From contig CAVBWZ010000010.1 of NCBI GenBank assembly GCA_963599445.1, forward strand, positions 40,016-104,015: a stretch of 64,000 bases of DNA, written 5' to 3'. Below the pieces are notes generated by a model, which was not told the origin of the DNA, made no database searches, and was given only the letters and a program-made list of their open reading frames with translations. The first letter of the stretch is position 1. Every line of letters starts with the position of its first letter. The translations under genes and the position numbers were made by a program. The DNA is from UBA9732 sp963599445 (GTDB lineage Bacteria; Spirochaetota; Spirochaetia; Sphaerochaetales; Sphaerochaetaceae). This document shows, one piece after another, positions 8,685 to 17,092 of the stretch.

Positions 8685-8712
8685 TGAACTAAAATTGAAT
8701 TGATGTTATCAT
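8684..8712 (+). promoter_or_regulatory. Predicted promoter of the DUF234 ATPase gene
   Basis: -35 TTGAAC (8684-8689), 17-bp spacer, -10 TATCAT (8707-8712). The predicted transcription start (about 8719) coincides with the A of the ATG, and no Shine-Dalgarno is present, so the mRNA may be leaderless. Confidence 0.5.
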
Positions 8713-8718
8713 ACATAT

Positions 8719-10140
8719 ATGACGAAATTCATAGGAAGACAAAAAGAGCTCAATAGACTTGAATCCGTCTACAATACAGAGGGTTTTCAAATGGCCGTGG
8801 TTTACGGAAGAAGGAGAGTTGGGAAATCAACCCTCATTTCGAAGTTCCTTGAAGGTAAACGGTCTGTCTACTACGTTGCTACAAAGGTCGGCTCAGAAAG
8901 AAACACCGCTCTGCTTGCAAAGCAAGTGGTTGATGTACTTGCCCCTCAGATGAAGAACGTTTCATTCGATTCGCTGGATGTTCTGCTGCCGTTCATTGGA
9001 GGGTTTTCTTCAGACGAAAAGCTTGTTCTTGTGATTGATGAATTTCCTTATTGGGCTGAATCAGATGAAAGCATCATGTCGACTTTCCAAAAGTACATAG
9101 ATACCGTTTGGAGTTCGAAGAACATCATGTTCATAATCTGCGGTTCCTCTCTGAGCTTCATGGAGGATAAGGTCCTAAGCGAAAAGAGTCCTCTTTTTGG
9201 AAGGAGGACGATGCAGATGAGGATAGAGGTTTTCAACTATCTTGAATCTGCACAGTTCTTTCCAAATTACAACAATGAAGAAAAGGCCATATGCTATGGA
9301 ATCACAGGTGGAGTTGCAAAGTATCTTTCGCTTATAGATGACAGACTCAGCTTGGACCAAAACATCGTAGACCAGTTCTTTGATACTACAGGGTACCTCT
9401 ATGATGAAACACGAAACCTATTGGTACAGGAGTTCTCGGATGTTGCGAACGTAAACAACATACTGGAGCAAATTGCTTTTGGAACCACTACGGTCAAGGG
9501 CATATCAGAGAAGACGCACATCAAGGAACCAACGGTTCTGTATTGTCTTGAACGCCTTATCAATGTTGGTTTGGTTGAAAGAAAGTCCTGCATCTTGGAG
9601 GAAAACAACAAAAGAAAAGCCCAGTATGTCCTCAAGGACCAAATGTTCCGTTTCTGGTATTCGTTCATACCAAACGCCCTCCCTTTCATAGAAATGGGAA
9701 ACGGTTCAATCTACTATGAAAGGATAGTGAAAAAGCAGATCCACACTTTCATGGGACGCGTCTTTGAGGATATGTGCAGGACGTTCGTACTTAGAAAATC
9801 TGCAGAGGACTTCTTTGATTGCCTCATTACAAAAGTAGGTTCATGGTGGGGTTCTGAACAGATCGAAGACCATGGAACGAAACGGTTCCAATCAGCGGAG
9901 ATTGATGTCGTAGGAGTTTCTCCTCTTGAGAAGTCCATTGTCATTGGTGAGTGCAAGTTCAAGAATGAACCAATCGATAGGTTCGTTTATGAAACATTGG
10001 TTAGAAGAAGCCGCAGCTTACCTTCCAATTTCATGGTTTCAAAATACATATTGTTCTCTCTTGGTGGTTTTTCAAAGCATTTGCAGGAATATCAGAGTAG
10101 TATGCTTTTAAAATTCACACTTGATGACTTGTACAAGTAG
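8719..10140 (+). CDS. AAA ATPase with C-terminal DUF234/PD-(D/E)XK nuclease-like domain
   Basis: The protein has 473 residues. It begins FIGRQKELNRLE, the start of the archaeal-type ATPase family. Walker A GRRRVGKST is at about 30-38, Walker B LVLVIDEFPYW at about 103-112 and sensor-like IICGSSLSFME follows. A winged-helix-like segment (KGISEKTHIKEPTVLYCLERLINVGLVER in the 260s-280s) precedes the DUF234 C-terminus, which carries EIDVVGV...VIGECKFK (about 394-413), the E...D...ExK pattern of restriction-endonuclease-fold domains. The cellular role of this widespread family is not settled. No Shine-Dalgarno precedes the ATG; see the promoter entry. Confidence 0.85.
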   Translation: MTKFIGRQKELNRLESVYNTEGFQMAVVYGRRRVGKSTLISKFLEGKRSVYYVATKVGSERNTALLAKQVVDVLAPQMKNVSFDSLDVLLPFIGGFSSDEKLVLVIDEFPYWAESDESIMSTFQKYIDTVWSSKNIMFIICGSSLSFMEDKVLSEKSPLFGRRTMQMRIEVFNYLESAQFFPNYNNEEKAICYGITGGVAKYLSLIDDRLSLDQNIVDQFFDTTGYLYDETRNLLVQEFSDVANVNNILEQIAFGTTTVKGISEKTHIKEPTVLYCLERLINVGLVERKSCILEENNKRKAQYVLKDQMFRFWYSFIPNALPFIEMGNGSIYYERIVKKQIHTFMGRVFEDMCRTFVLRKSAEDFFDCLITKVGSWWGSEQIEDHGTKRFQSAEIDVVGVSPLEKSIVIGECKFKNEPIDRFVYETLVRRSRSLPSNFMVSKYILFSLGGFSKHLQEYQSSMLLKFTLDDLYK

Positions 10141-10171
10141 AGAAACAGTGCGGACATCTCCAAATGAAAGC

Positions 10172-10207
10172 AAAGGCCATGGAACGAATGCAATCCATGG
10201 CCTTTTT
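10172..10207. terminator. Bidirectional intrinsic terminator
   Basis: AAAGGCCATGGA (10172-10183) pairs perfectly with TCCATGGCCTTT (10194-10205) around a 10-nt loop. It is followed by Ts on the plus strand and, because the stem begins with AAA, has a U tract in the other direction too. It sits between convergent genes (ATPase and acyl-CoA ligase) and can serve both. Confidence 0.85.
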
Positions 10208-10234
10208 CAGTGGAATCGGTCTTGGAAACGGGTC

Positions 10235-11989
10235 TTATTTCGTAGCCTGCTTCTGGGCTTCTTCCTTTTCAAGCACTGTGTAGGCTATCTTGCCAACCAG
10301 CGTCTTTGGAAGCTGCTCGCGGAACTCAATGTCGTAGGGCATTGCATACTTTGCAACTCGTTCACGGCAGTGGGCGAGAATGCGCTGCTTGAGGTCGTCC
10401 GATGGCTCGAATCCAGGAGCAAGCTGGACGAAAGCTTTGACCTTTTGGATCTTGTATGGATCAGGGACTCCAATGACACAGCTCATGTTCACTTCATCCA
10501 TTGCATCTATGATGTTCTCAATCTGTGAAGGGTAGACGTTGTAGCCGCTTGTTACGATCATGCGTTTGATGCGCTGCTTGAAATAGATGAAACCTTCCTC
10601 GTCCATCTTACCAAGGTCTCCGGTATGGAGCCACACATTGCCGTCTTCGTGAAGTCTGAGAGTTGACTTGTTCTCCTCTTCATGGTTGATGTATCCCATC
10701 ATGACGGACGGTCCCCTGAGGCATATCTCGCCATCCTGACCATATGAAACCTGCTCGGTGGTGCCTGGGTTGCATATCATGTAGTAGGTGTCGGGGTAGG
10801 GAAGTCCAATCGAGCCTTCCTTTTCCTTGTTGTATGGAGTGAGGCAGCTTGCGGTGACGCACTCCGTCGTGCCGTAGCCTTCGCGGACACGAACCATCGC
10901 GCCATGGTCTGCAAGGAACTTGTCAAGCTTCTTCTTGAGCTCTATGGAAAGGGAGTCTCCACCGGAGAAGACACCCATGAGACAGGAAAGGTCAACGTTG
11001 TCCATCTCCTGATTGCGGGTGATTCCCTCGTATAGAGTAGGGACACCTGCAATGTAGTTTGGTTTGGCCGTCTTGAGGAGCTTTGAGTATCCTTTGACGC
11101 TGACTTGAGGAACAAGAACGCTGCGTCCACCCCAGAACATCATTGTGTGTACGCAGACACCAAGGCCAAAGCCATGGAACATTGGCATTGCCGCAAGCAT
11201 CGTCTTGCCCTGTATCTGCTTGTTGCACATGGTACCGGTCTGCTTTGCAAGGGCGTTGAAGTTGAGGTTGCTGAGCTTAATCCCCTTGGTCACACCAGTG
11301 GTGCCGCCAGAGAACAGGATTACTGCAAGCTCCTTTCCTGTCTTCTTGACCCCTGGGTCGCAGTCGCACTTGTCAGCCATCTTCATGAACGTCCTCCATG
11401 TGATGAGCTGCTTCGTCTCCTGGAATTTCTCGAACTTGCGTTCCTTGAGCATCTTGTAGGCCGATCCCTTCACGAAGTCCAAGGCATCGGAGACCCTTGC
11501 AATGATGACATGGTCCAGATCAACAAGACCCATGACCTTCTTTATCTTGGAATAGAATTGGTCAATGGAGATGAGCGTTTTGCTCTGGGCTTCGTTCAGA
11601 TAGAAGGCAATCTCATGTACAGCGGAGAGAGGGTGTATCATGCTGGCGATTGCACCAATGCTGTTTATTGCATAGAGAGCTATGACTGTCTGAGGTATGT
11701 TTGGCATACAAACGGTCACTACATCGCCTTCCCTTATACCCATGGCATGGAACGCCTTTGCGGCCTTTCGTATCTGAGGTACGAGCTTTTCGTATGTCGT
11801 ATTCAGTCCTTGGAAGGTGAGTGCAACCTGCTTCGGATATCTGCGGGCTGACTCGAACAAAGCGTCGCTTATCGAGAAATCAGGGTATTCCAAGTGGAAA
11901 GGGACTTCACCATAGCTCCTGAGCCATGGAGCGGTCTTGAATTCTTCGTTTACTGTAGCATTTTTTGAATTGTTCATGTTTTCAATCAT
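10235..11989 (-). CDS. AMP-forming acyl-CoA synthetase (long-chain fatty acid-CoA ligase type)
   Basis: The protein has about 584 residues. Adenylate-forming motifs are clear: the P-loop-like LFSGGTTGVTKGIKLS, the YGTTECV A5 motif, WLHTGDLGKMDEEGFIYFKQRIKRMI (A7/A8) and the C-terminal catalytic Lys region PKTLVGKIAYTVLE. It activates a carboxylic acid as acyl-AMP and transfers it to CoA. An open frame begins with TTG at 12016, directly after the stop of the upstream gene, but ATG 11989 (MIENMNN) is preceded by AAGGATGAAG and is preferred. It is second in a two-gene operon with an E2-like acyltransferase, which suggests a joint acyl-transfer pathway. Chain-length specificity unknown. Confidence 0.88.
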   Translation of the reverse strand: MIENMNNSKNATVNEEFKTAPWLRSYGEVPFHLEYPDFSISDALFESARRYPKQVALTFQGLNTTYEKLVPQIRKAAKAFHAMGIREGDVVTVCMPNIPQTVIALYAINSIGAIASMIHPLSAVHEIAFYLNEAQSKTLISIDQFYSKIKKVMGLVDLDHVIIARVSDALDFVKGSAYKMLKERKFEKFQETKQLITWRTFMKMADKCDCDPGVKKTGKELAVILFSGGTTGVTKGIKLSNLNFNALAKQTGTMCNKQIQGKTMLAAMPMFHGFGLGVCVHTMMFWGGRSVLVPQVSVKGYSKLLKTAKPNYIAGVPTLYEGITRNQEMDNVDLSCLMGVFSGGDSLSIELKKKLDKFLADHGAMVRVREGYGTTECVTASCLTPYNKEKEGSIGLPYPDTYYMICNPGTTEQVSYGQDGEICLRGPSVMMGYINHEEENKSTLRLHEDGNVWLHTGDLGKMDEEGFIYFKQRIKRMIVTSGYNVYPSQIENIIDAMDEVNMSCVIGVPDPYKIQKVKAFVQLAPGFEPSDDLKQRILAHCRERVAKYAMPYDIEFREQLPKTLVGKIAYTVLEKEEAQKQATK

Positions 11990-12016
11990 TTCTTCATCCT
12001 TGAACCGATGGTCCAA

Positions 12017-12940
12017 TCAATTGACACCAGTCTCTTCCCTTAGCTTAAGGGTGTCTATCACCTCATTCGCCGGTCTGAGAAGGTATTCAGGTTCCATAAG
12101 GAATGCTTTGAGGACCTTTATGCTGTTCGCGAAATAGACTCCATCTGCAATCCTTTCGTCTATCGTGAGGGAAAGAGGCAGGAACTCCTTGAGCTCAAAG
12201 CTTCCATCCTCATGGAACACAGGTTTCTTCGTCTTCTCTCCAACGATGAGGAAGAACGAATTGGTTCCAAAGTTTATTAGGTGGTGGTACTCGGCATCCA
12301 TCTTTATGCTTCCGAGGTTCGATGCAAAGCATGTAGCCTCATAGGGGCTTGCATCCCTCAGCTCCTTTGGCAGTTTCCCCTTGCGGTCCAACCTGTTTAT
12401 CATCCATACAACGAATTTGTAGATTGGTTTGGGAAGATTCACCAACTTGGATACGACTACACTTGTGCTGTCCTTGTTCGCTGTAGTGTTTCTGATCAGG
12501 GATACCTGTTTGAAGAGTTTGTTGTGTATCTGAAGAAGGGGGCTGTCCTGGGAATCCCTGTCGTAGTGCATTATGACAAGACCTTCCTCTGCGCCGTCGG
12601 CTTTGCGTTTCTTTGCTATGCAGGCGAGGGATATCTTCTTCCTTTCGTAGAATCTTCCATCCCTTATGAAATAGTTCAACATCTTTCTGTCCTGCACGGT
12701 CCTGAAGATTGCAGCGCAGACGACATGGAAGAACGTATACTTGAACTCGGGTTGGGACGCATTGAGGGTTTCAAGGCACTTGTAGATGCCATCCATTGGA
12801 ATCTCAACCTTGCAGACCGCCTCGTTGTCAGTCCTTGGCCCCATTATGCCCGTCATGAAGACATGAAGGGGGTCGAGGTCTCTGACCAGATATGCGTCTT
12901 TCGTTTCGCCTTTGAGTTTCTTTCTTTTGGTTTCGCTCAT
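12017..12940 (-). CDS. E2-like acyltransferase domain protein without lipoyl domain or catalytic His
   Basis: The protein has about 307 residues. The C-terminal third matches the catalytic core of 2-oxo acid dehydrogenase E2 / CAT-fold acyltransferases, ending LPLSLTIDERIADGVYFANSIKVLKAFLMEPEYLL. In true E2 proteins this block reads DHRxxDG and the His is catalytic; here it is DERIADG, so Glu replaces His. There is no lipoyl or peripheral-subunit-binding domain. It therefore is probably not a dehydrogenase component. The gene lies directly upstream of an acyl-CoA ligase on the same strand, suggesting an acyl-CoA-dependent role, catalytic or structural. The ATG at 12940 has TAAGGA about 11 bp upstream; a TTG at 12982 is an alternative start. 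Confidence 0.72.
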   Translation of the reverse strand: MSETKRKKLKGETKDAYLVRDLDPLHVFMTGIMGPRTDNEAVCKVEIPMDGIYKCLETLNASQPEFKYTFFHVVCAAIFRTVQDRKMLNYFIRDGRFYERKKISLACIAKKRKADGAEEGLVIMHYDRDSQDSPLLQIHNKLFKQVSLIRNTTANKDSTSVVVSKLVNLPKPIYKFVVWMINRLDRKGKLPKELRDASPYEATCFASNLGSIKMDAEYHHLINFGTNSFFLIVGEKTKKPVFHEDGSFELKEFLPLSLTIDERIADGVYFANSIKVLKAFLMEPEYLLRPANEVIDTLKLREETGVN

Positions 12941-12992
12941 TGAAAGTCGTTTCCTTAACCGATTCTTTGCTTTCTGTGCCAAGCACGCGTAA

Positions 12993-13022
12993 TTTATAGC
13001 ACTGTAAGGACGAATGGGTCAA
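12993..13022 (-). promoter_or_regulatory. Predicted promoter of the acyltransferase-ligase operon
   Basis: On the minus strand, -35 TTGACC (13017-13022) and -10 TATAAA (12993-12998) with an 18-bp spacer. It would start about 45 nt upstream of the ATG at 12940 and lies in the divergent region shared with exonuclease III. Confidence 0.55.
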
Positions 13023-13100
13023 GTTTACTAGCCTTAGTTATGATTAACTATGGTCTTTTTCGTACCTAAAACGCTAGAATGCAACAGACGGAGGACTCAA

Positions 13101-13838
13101 ATGAGACTGGTTTCCTGGAATGTCAACGGACTCAGAGCTGTAATGAACAAGGGGTTCATGGATTACTTTTCAAGGACGAATGCCGATGTATTCTGTCTTC
13201 AGGAGATAAAACTCAGCGCAGGACAGCTGGACTTCGAGCCCGCAGGCTACCACAGCTACTACAACTATGCAGCAAAGAAGGGGTATTCCGGCACAGCTGT
13301 ATTCTCAAAGAAGGAGCCGGTCTCCGTCACATTTGGAAGCGACGACGAGGGTAGGGTGTGCACACTTGAATTCGAAGACCACTACGTTGTGGATGTATAC
13401 ACCCCAAACTCACAGGAAGGTCTTGCAAGGCTTCCCTTCAGACTCGACTGGGATGAAAGGTTCAGAGAGTACGTAGGAGAACTTGCCAGAAACAAGGCTG
13501 TTCTAATATGCGGCGACATGAACGTTGCACACAAAGAGATAGACATAAAGAATCCAAAGACGAACCTAAGGAATGCAGGGTTCACAATAGAAGAGAGGGA
13601 AAGCTTCTCAAAGCTGCTCGAAAGCGGCTTCACAGACACCTTCAGGATGTTCCATCCAGACCTCAGAGACGCCTACAGCTGGTGGTCCTACAGGTTCAAA
13701 TCCCGTGAAAGGAACACGGGATGGAGAATAGACTATTGGCTTGTATCAACCACTGCAAAGGACAGAGTGGAGGATGCAGGCATAGACTCGGCCATCATGG
13801 GGTCCGACCACGCACCTGTATACATAGATTTCGAGTGA
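13101..13838 (+). CDS. xthA: Exodeoxyribonuclease III (AP endonuclease family)
   Basis: The protein has 245 residues and spans the endonuclease/exonuclease/phosphatase fold. Landmarks are MRLVSWNVNGLRAV at the N-terminus, ADVFCLQEIKLS (metal-binding Glu), VDVYTPNSQEG, LICGDMNVAHKEIDIKNPK and the C-terminal GWRIDYWLVS and GSDHAPVYIDFE (catalytic Asp-His). It cleaves at abasic sites in base-excision repair. ATG 13101 has CGGAGGACTC upstream; an open frame from 13050 is not needed. It is 41 bp upstream of a membrane-protein gene. Confidence 0.95.
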   Translation: MRLVSWNVNGLRAVMNKGFMDYFSRTNADVFCLQEIKLSAGQLDFEPAGYHSYYNYAAKKGYSGTAVFSKKEPVSVTFGSDDEGRVCTLEFEDHYVVDVYTPNSQEGLARLPFRLDWDERFREYVGELARNKAVLICGDMNVAHKEIDIKNPKTNLRNAGFTIEERESFSKLLESGFTDTFRMFHPDLRDAYSWWSYRFKSRERNTGWRIDYWLVSTTAKDRVEDAGIDSAIMGSDHAPVYIDFE

Positions 13839-13879
13839 AATCTATTGCAATACTACTATTTTGGGTATAGATTTACACC

Positions 13880-14656
13880 ATGATTGGCTTTCTTATAAAG
13901 AAGGGTTTCTTCGATATCTGGGACAACCTCGTCTCCATAGTGGTCATGAACCTTGGTTACCTTGTAGCGTTGGGTCTTGTAGTGCTTTCCTCCTATGTTG
14001 GAGAGACATCCGTTGCAGGGGGGTATGCCATCCTTGCCGCTGCAATCCTATACCTAAGCTTCTATTCGCTTGGAATAAGCGGAGTGACCTTTGGTTTCAG
14101 CCGTTACAAGAAGCTGGGATTCAGAGCCTTCAGAGAAGCGTTCAAAGACCACCTGACCCATGCCTTGCTTCATTTTGCACTGTGCATAGCCATCGTCCTT
14201 TGCTTCGTATTCGTCATACCTTTCTACTTCTCAATGCAGAACATGCTGGGCCTCTGCCTTGGAATGCTCCTGTTCTGGGTGATGCTTGCACTGATCCTCG
14301 CACTTCAGTTCTACTACCCGCTTTGCTTCCACTATGAAGCCGACACACCAATGGCAACGCTCAAGAAATGCTTTGGAATATTTGCGGACAACCTTGGCAC
14401 GTCATTGTTCCTTGTACTTAGAACCATCATTGACATAGTCCTCACCATACTCACGGCTTCATTGATTCCTGGACTTACTGGAATAGGACTTTCAAGAATG
14501 GATACTGTACGACTTCTCATGAAGAAGTATGAGTTCCTGGCCAGCAATCCGGGATCCACCAAGAAAGACATCAACTGGGACGACCTTCTCTATGAAGAAA
14601 GGGAATTGGTTGGGCCTCGTAGCATACGCAACATGATATTTCCTTGGAAGGACTGA
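13880..14656 (+). CDS. Hypothetical membrane protein
   Basis: This 258-aa protein has about five or six strongly hydrophobic segments between residues 10 and 205, followed by a charged cytoplasmic-looking tail (KKDINWDDLLYEERELVGPRSIRNMIFPWKD). The layout vaguely resembles DUF624/YesL-type small membrane proteins, but I do not recognise a defining motif. The ATG at 13880 has no clear Shine-Dalgarno; a TATAGAT sequence 8-14 bp upstream could be a -10 element. It lies between exonuclease III and a CYTH protein on the same strand. Function unknown. Confidence 0.7.
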   Translation: MIGFLIKKGFFDIWDNLVSIVVMNLGYLVALGLVVLSSYVGETSVAGGYAILAAAILYLSFYSLGISGVTFGFSRYKKLGFRAFREAFKDHLTHALLHFALCIAIVLCFVFVIPFYFSMQNMLGLCLGMLLFWVMLALILALQFYYPLCFHYEADTPMATLKKCFGIFADNLGTSLFLVLRTIIDIVLTILTASLIPGLTGIGLSRMDTVRLLMKKYEFLASNPGSTKKDINWDDLLYEERELVGPRSIRNMIFPWKD

Positions 14657-14693
14657 CCAGAATATAGACAGATTTCCCTGAAAGGAGCAGCCC

Positions 14694-15281
14694 ATGTCGA
14701 TTGAAACCGAGATCAAAGCCCATGTAGACGAAAACATGGTCGAAAATGTCAAATCAAAGCTCCTTTCCATGCCTTCATGCATGGATCATGGAAACATCTC
14801 AAAATTCGACATATACTGGTCGACCTCGGACGATGGTGATCCTATCTTCAGAACAAGAAAGGAACTGAACGATGGCAAAGTCAGGGTTCTCTTTACGGCG
14901 AAACCACATAAGACGAAAAGCGAAAGCGGTACGGAGAACAATGAGGAGTTCGAGTTCGAAGCCCCTGGAAGCCAATGGGACAGGATTCTGGAATTCGCAA
15001 ACGGAACAGGCTACAAGGTCTGTAGGGTAAAGTGGAAGAAGGGGTGGCACTGCACATTGATGCACAACGGATTCGAAGTGCACGCGGAGCTCCTTGAAGT
15101 GAAGTACCTTGGCTGGTTCCTTGAAATGGAGATATGCTCTGAAGAGTCCAACGACGACGCCCTTGTTGCAGAGGACAGGGCTTTGAGGGAGATCCTTTCG
15201 CTCGTAGGTTTGGACGAAAGCTCCGTTGAATCCTTGGGCTACAACAAGATGCTCAAGGCAATGGGGCATGAAAAGGGCTGA
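14694..15281 (+). CDS. CYTH domain protein (class IV adenylate cyclase/ThTPase superfamily)
   Basis: The protein has 195 residues. It opens with IETEIKA, the ExExK motif of CYTH phosphohydrolases/cyclases, followed by alternating charged strands (FRTRKELNDGKVRVLFTAKP) and a late EMEI strand typical of the triphosphate tunnel metalloenzyme fold, in which rows of Glu and Arg/Lys bind triphosphate and Mg2+. Candidate activities are adenylate cyclase, thiamine triphosphatase or inorganic triphosphatase; the sequence does not choose among them. AAAGGAG lies upstream of ATG 14694. It converges on btuD. Confidence 0.75.
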   Translation: MSIETEIKAHVDENMVENVKSKLLSMPSCMDHGNISKFDIYWSTSDDGDPIFRTRKELNDGKVRVLFTAKPHKTKSESGTENNEEFEFEAPGSQWDRILEFANGTGYKVCRVKWKKGWHCTLMHNGFEVHAELLEVKYLGWFLEMEICSEESNDDALVAEDRALREILSLVGLDESSVESLGYNKMLKAMGHEKG

Positions 15282-15310
15282 TTGACTGAAAAGAAGGCTG
15301 GTAAAAGACT

Positions 15311-16105
15311 TCAAAACACCACTATGCTGCAACCTGAAGCAGGGTCATCGACCATCCTTGCCTCTATTCCATAGACATTGCATAGATTCTCTGTGGTTAT
15401 CACATCATAGGTCTTGCCATAGGCGAAGAGCCTTCCGTCCTTTACGATTGCACAATGAGTGCAGTACCTCATGGCAGCGTTTATATCATGAAGAACGCAG
15501 ACGACGGTCTTTCCTTCTTTGGACAATCCAACCAGAAGGTCCATGAGCATCCGCTGATGCTTTGGATCCAAGTTGTTGATGGGCTCGTCCAAGACAATGA
15601 TGCTGGTGTCCTGACATATTGCACGTGCAATCATGGCAAGTTGGAACTCCCCACCGGAAATCTTCGTTACGCTCTTGTCTGCAAGATGTACTATTCCAAC
15701 CTTTTCCAAGGCATCCATCACTTTCTTCGAACTGGAATTCTCATCTCCATGGGCATAGCGTCCCAGTGCAACGACCTGAGCCACGGTGAAGTCACCGCTA
15801 CAGGTGGAGTTCTGACCTTCGAACGCTATGAGCTTTGCAACATCACGCTGTTTCATATTGGAAATGTCGTTCCCACATAGAAGTATGCGACCTTCCTTTG
15901 CCTTCAACTCCTTTATGAGATGCTTTAGGAAAGTGCTTTTTCCAGACCCGTTCGGTCCAATGACGGCGGTGAAGCTTCCAGGTTCCAAGCAAACCGATAT
16001 GTCCCTTATGACTTCCTTTCCCTCGTTTGACTCTCCATAGCCCCCACAAAGGCCAATTGTTTCTACAGAAGGGAAGGGGGAGTTTGAAAAACGTTCAGAA
16101 CCCAT
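15311..16105 (-). CDS. btuD: Cobalamin ABC transporter ATP-binding protein
   Basis: The protein has 264 residues of the FecE/BtuD class. Walker A GPNGSGKST, the signature ISGGEFQLAMIARA, Walker B IIVLDEPINNLDPKH and the switch His in CVLHDINAAMRYC are all intact. GGAGGCGAAGAA precedes ATG 16105, and the start overlaps the end of the permease gene by 11 bp. It is the third gene of the btuFCD operon. Cobalamin rather than heme or siderophore is inferred from the riboswitch at the head of the operon. Confidence 0.88.
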   Translation of the reverse strand: MGSERFSNSPFPSVETIGLCGGYGESNEGKEVIRDISVCLEPGSFTAVIGPNGSGKSTFLKHLIKELKAKEGRILLCGNDISNMKQRDVAKLIAFEGQNSTCSGDFTVAQVVALGRYAHGDENSSSKKVMDALEKVGIVHLADKSVTKISGGEFQLAMIARAICQDTSIIVLDEPINNLDPKHQRMLMDLLVGLSKEGKTVVCVLHDINAAMRYCTHCAIVKDGRLFAYGKTYDVITTENLCNVYGIEARMVDDPASGCSIVVF

Positions 16106-17072
16106 TTCTTCGCCTCCTTAGAAGTACAAGGAACACGGGCGCTCCAAGGATAGACGTTATGATTCCAATTGGAAGCTCTGACGGAGCAGCGATGCAACGT
16201 GCAAGGATATCGGAAAGAAGGAGTATCACAGCGCCTAGGAGCATCGAGACTGGAATGAGTCGTCTGTGCTTTGCCCCAACCATAAGGCGGGCGAAATGCG
16301 GCGACATGAGTCCAACGAATCCAATGATTCCACAGAACGACACGACGACCGCTGTCAAAACCGATGCCATGGCCAAAAGCAGCATACGGGCGCCCCTCGC
16401 ATCCAAACCGCTTGATATGGCCGTACTGTCATCCAAAAGCAATACATCCAAGACCGATGCCTTTGCCATAAGCACAACAGACGAGACTACGACCACAGCT
16501 GCAAGCACTGCAGCCCTAGGCCAGGACGATCCATTCAAGCTTCCCATTGTCCAGTATAGGACAGTGTCAAGCTGTCTTTTTCCAAGATATATCGTAAGGG
16601 TGGTAAGGGCGCTCAGCAGGAAGTTCACAGCTATTCCACTGAGAAGAAGCCTGTTGTGGTCTCCCTTCGCCGTTGCAAACAGCATTGCCGTAGTGCAGAT
16701 CGAACCAATGAGAGCCGCAAACGTGTTTCCCATTCCAAATGAGAGCAGCATATTGAATCCTATGATACAGGATGCTCCGGATGAGACACCTAGAATGTAG
16801 GAGTCAGCCATGGGATTTCTGAAAACGCTTTGGAACACAAGGCCACCAATGGCCAATGCACTTCCGGCAAGGGCGGCGCATATCACACGTGGAAACCGTA
16901 TGCTCCTGATTATATAGACTGCGCTCTGCGATACGTTGGAGCGACCAATTCCAAATATAGCTTCGACTACGGAGGAAAGCGGGATTCCAACGGATCCAAT
17001 GCACACACCAACGATGACAAGTGCAACCAGCAGCACAATGAGCAGGGCAGTGCAAAGCGCAGTCTTCTTCAT
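16095..17072 (-). CDS. btuC: Cobalamin ABC transporter permease, FecCD/BtuC family
   Basis: This 325-aa polytopic protein is of BtuC/FecCD length. Typical blocks are SIRFPRVICAALAGSALAIGGLVFQSVFRNPMADSYILGVSSGA near residue 50-95 and FCGIIGFVGLMSPHFARLMVGAKHRRLIPVSMLLGA toward the end, the coupling-helix region that contacts the ATPase. It moves vitamin B12 or cobamides across the inner membrane. The ATG at 17072 is 20 bp after btuF with only a weak AGG upstream. The stop overlaps btuD. Confidence 0.9.
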   Translation of the reverse strand: MKKTALCTALLIVLLVALVIVGVCIGSVGIPLSSVVEAIFGIGRSNVSQSAVYIIRSIRFPRVICAALAGSALAIGGLVFQSVFRNPMADSYILGVSSGASCIIGFNMLLSFGMGNTFAALIGSICTTAMLFATAKGDHNRLLLSGIAVNFLLSALTTLTIYLGKRQLDTVLYWTMGSLNGSSWPRAAVLAAVVVVSSVVLMAKASVLDVLLLDDSTAISSGLDARGARMLLLAMASVLTAVVVSFCGIIGFVGLMSPHFARLMVGAKHRRLIPVSMLLGAVILLLSDILARCIAAPSELPIGIITSILGAPVFLVLLRRRRNGF

Positions 17073-17092
17073 GGTCTAAAAACCTGATTCTT

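Noticed and set aside
11105..11851. A 248-codon plus-strand open frame opposite the acyl-CoA ligase
   Set aside because: Antisense shadow of a gene with intact adenylation motifs; no ribosome site or recognisable domain.
12281..12943. A 220-codon plus-strand open frame opposite the E2-like gene
   Set aside because: Shadow frame; the minus-strand gene has the family signature and a promoter.
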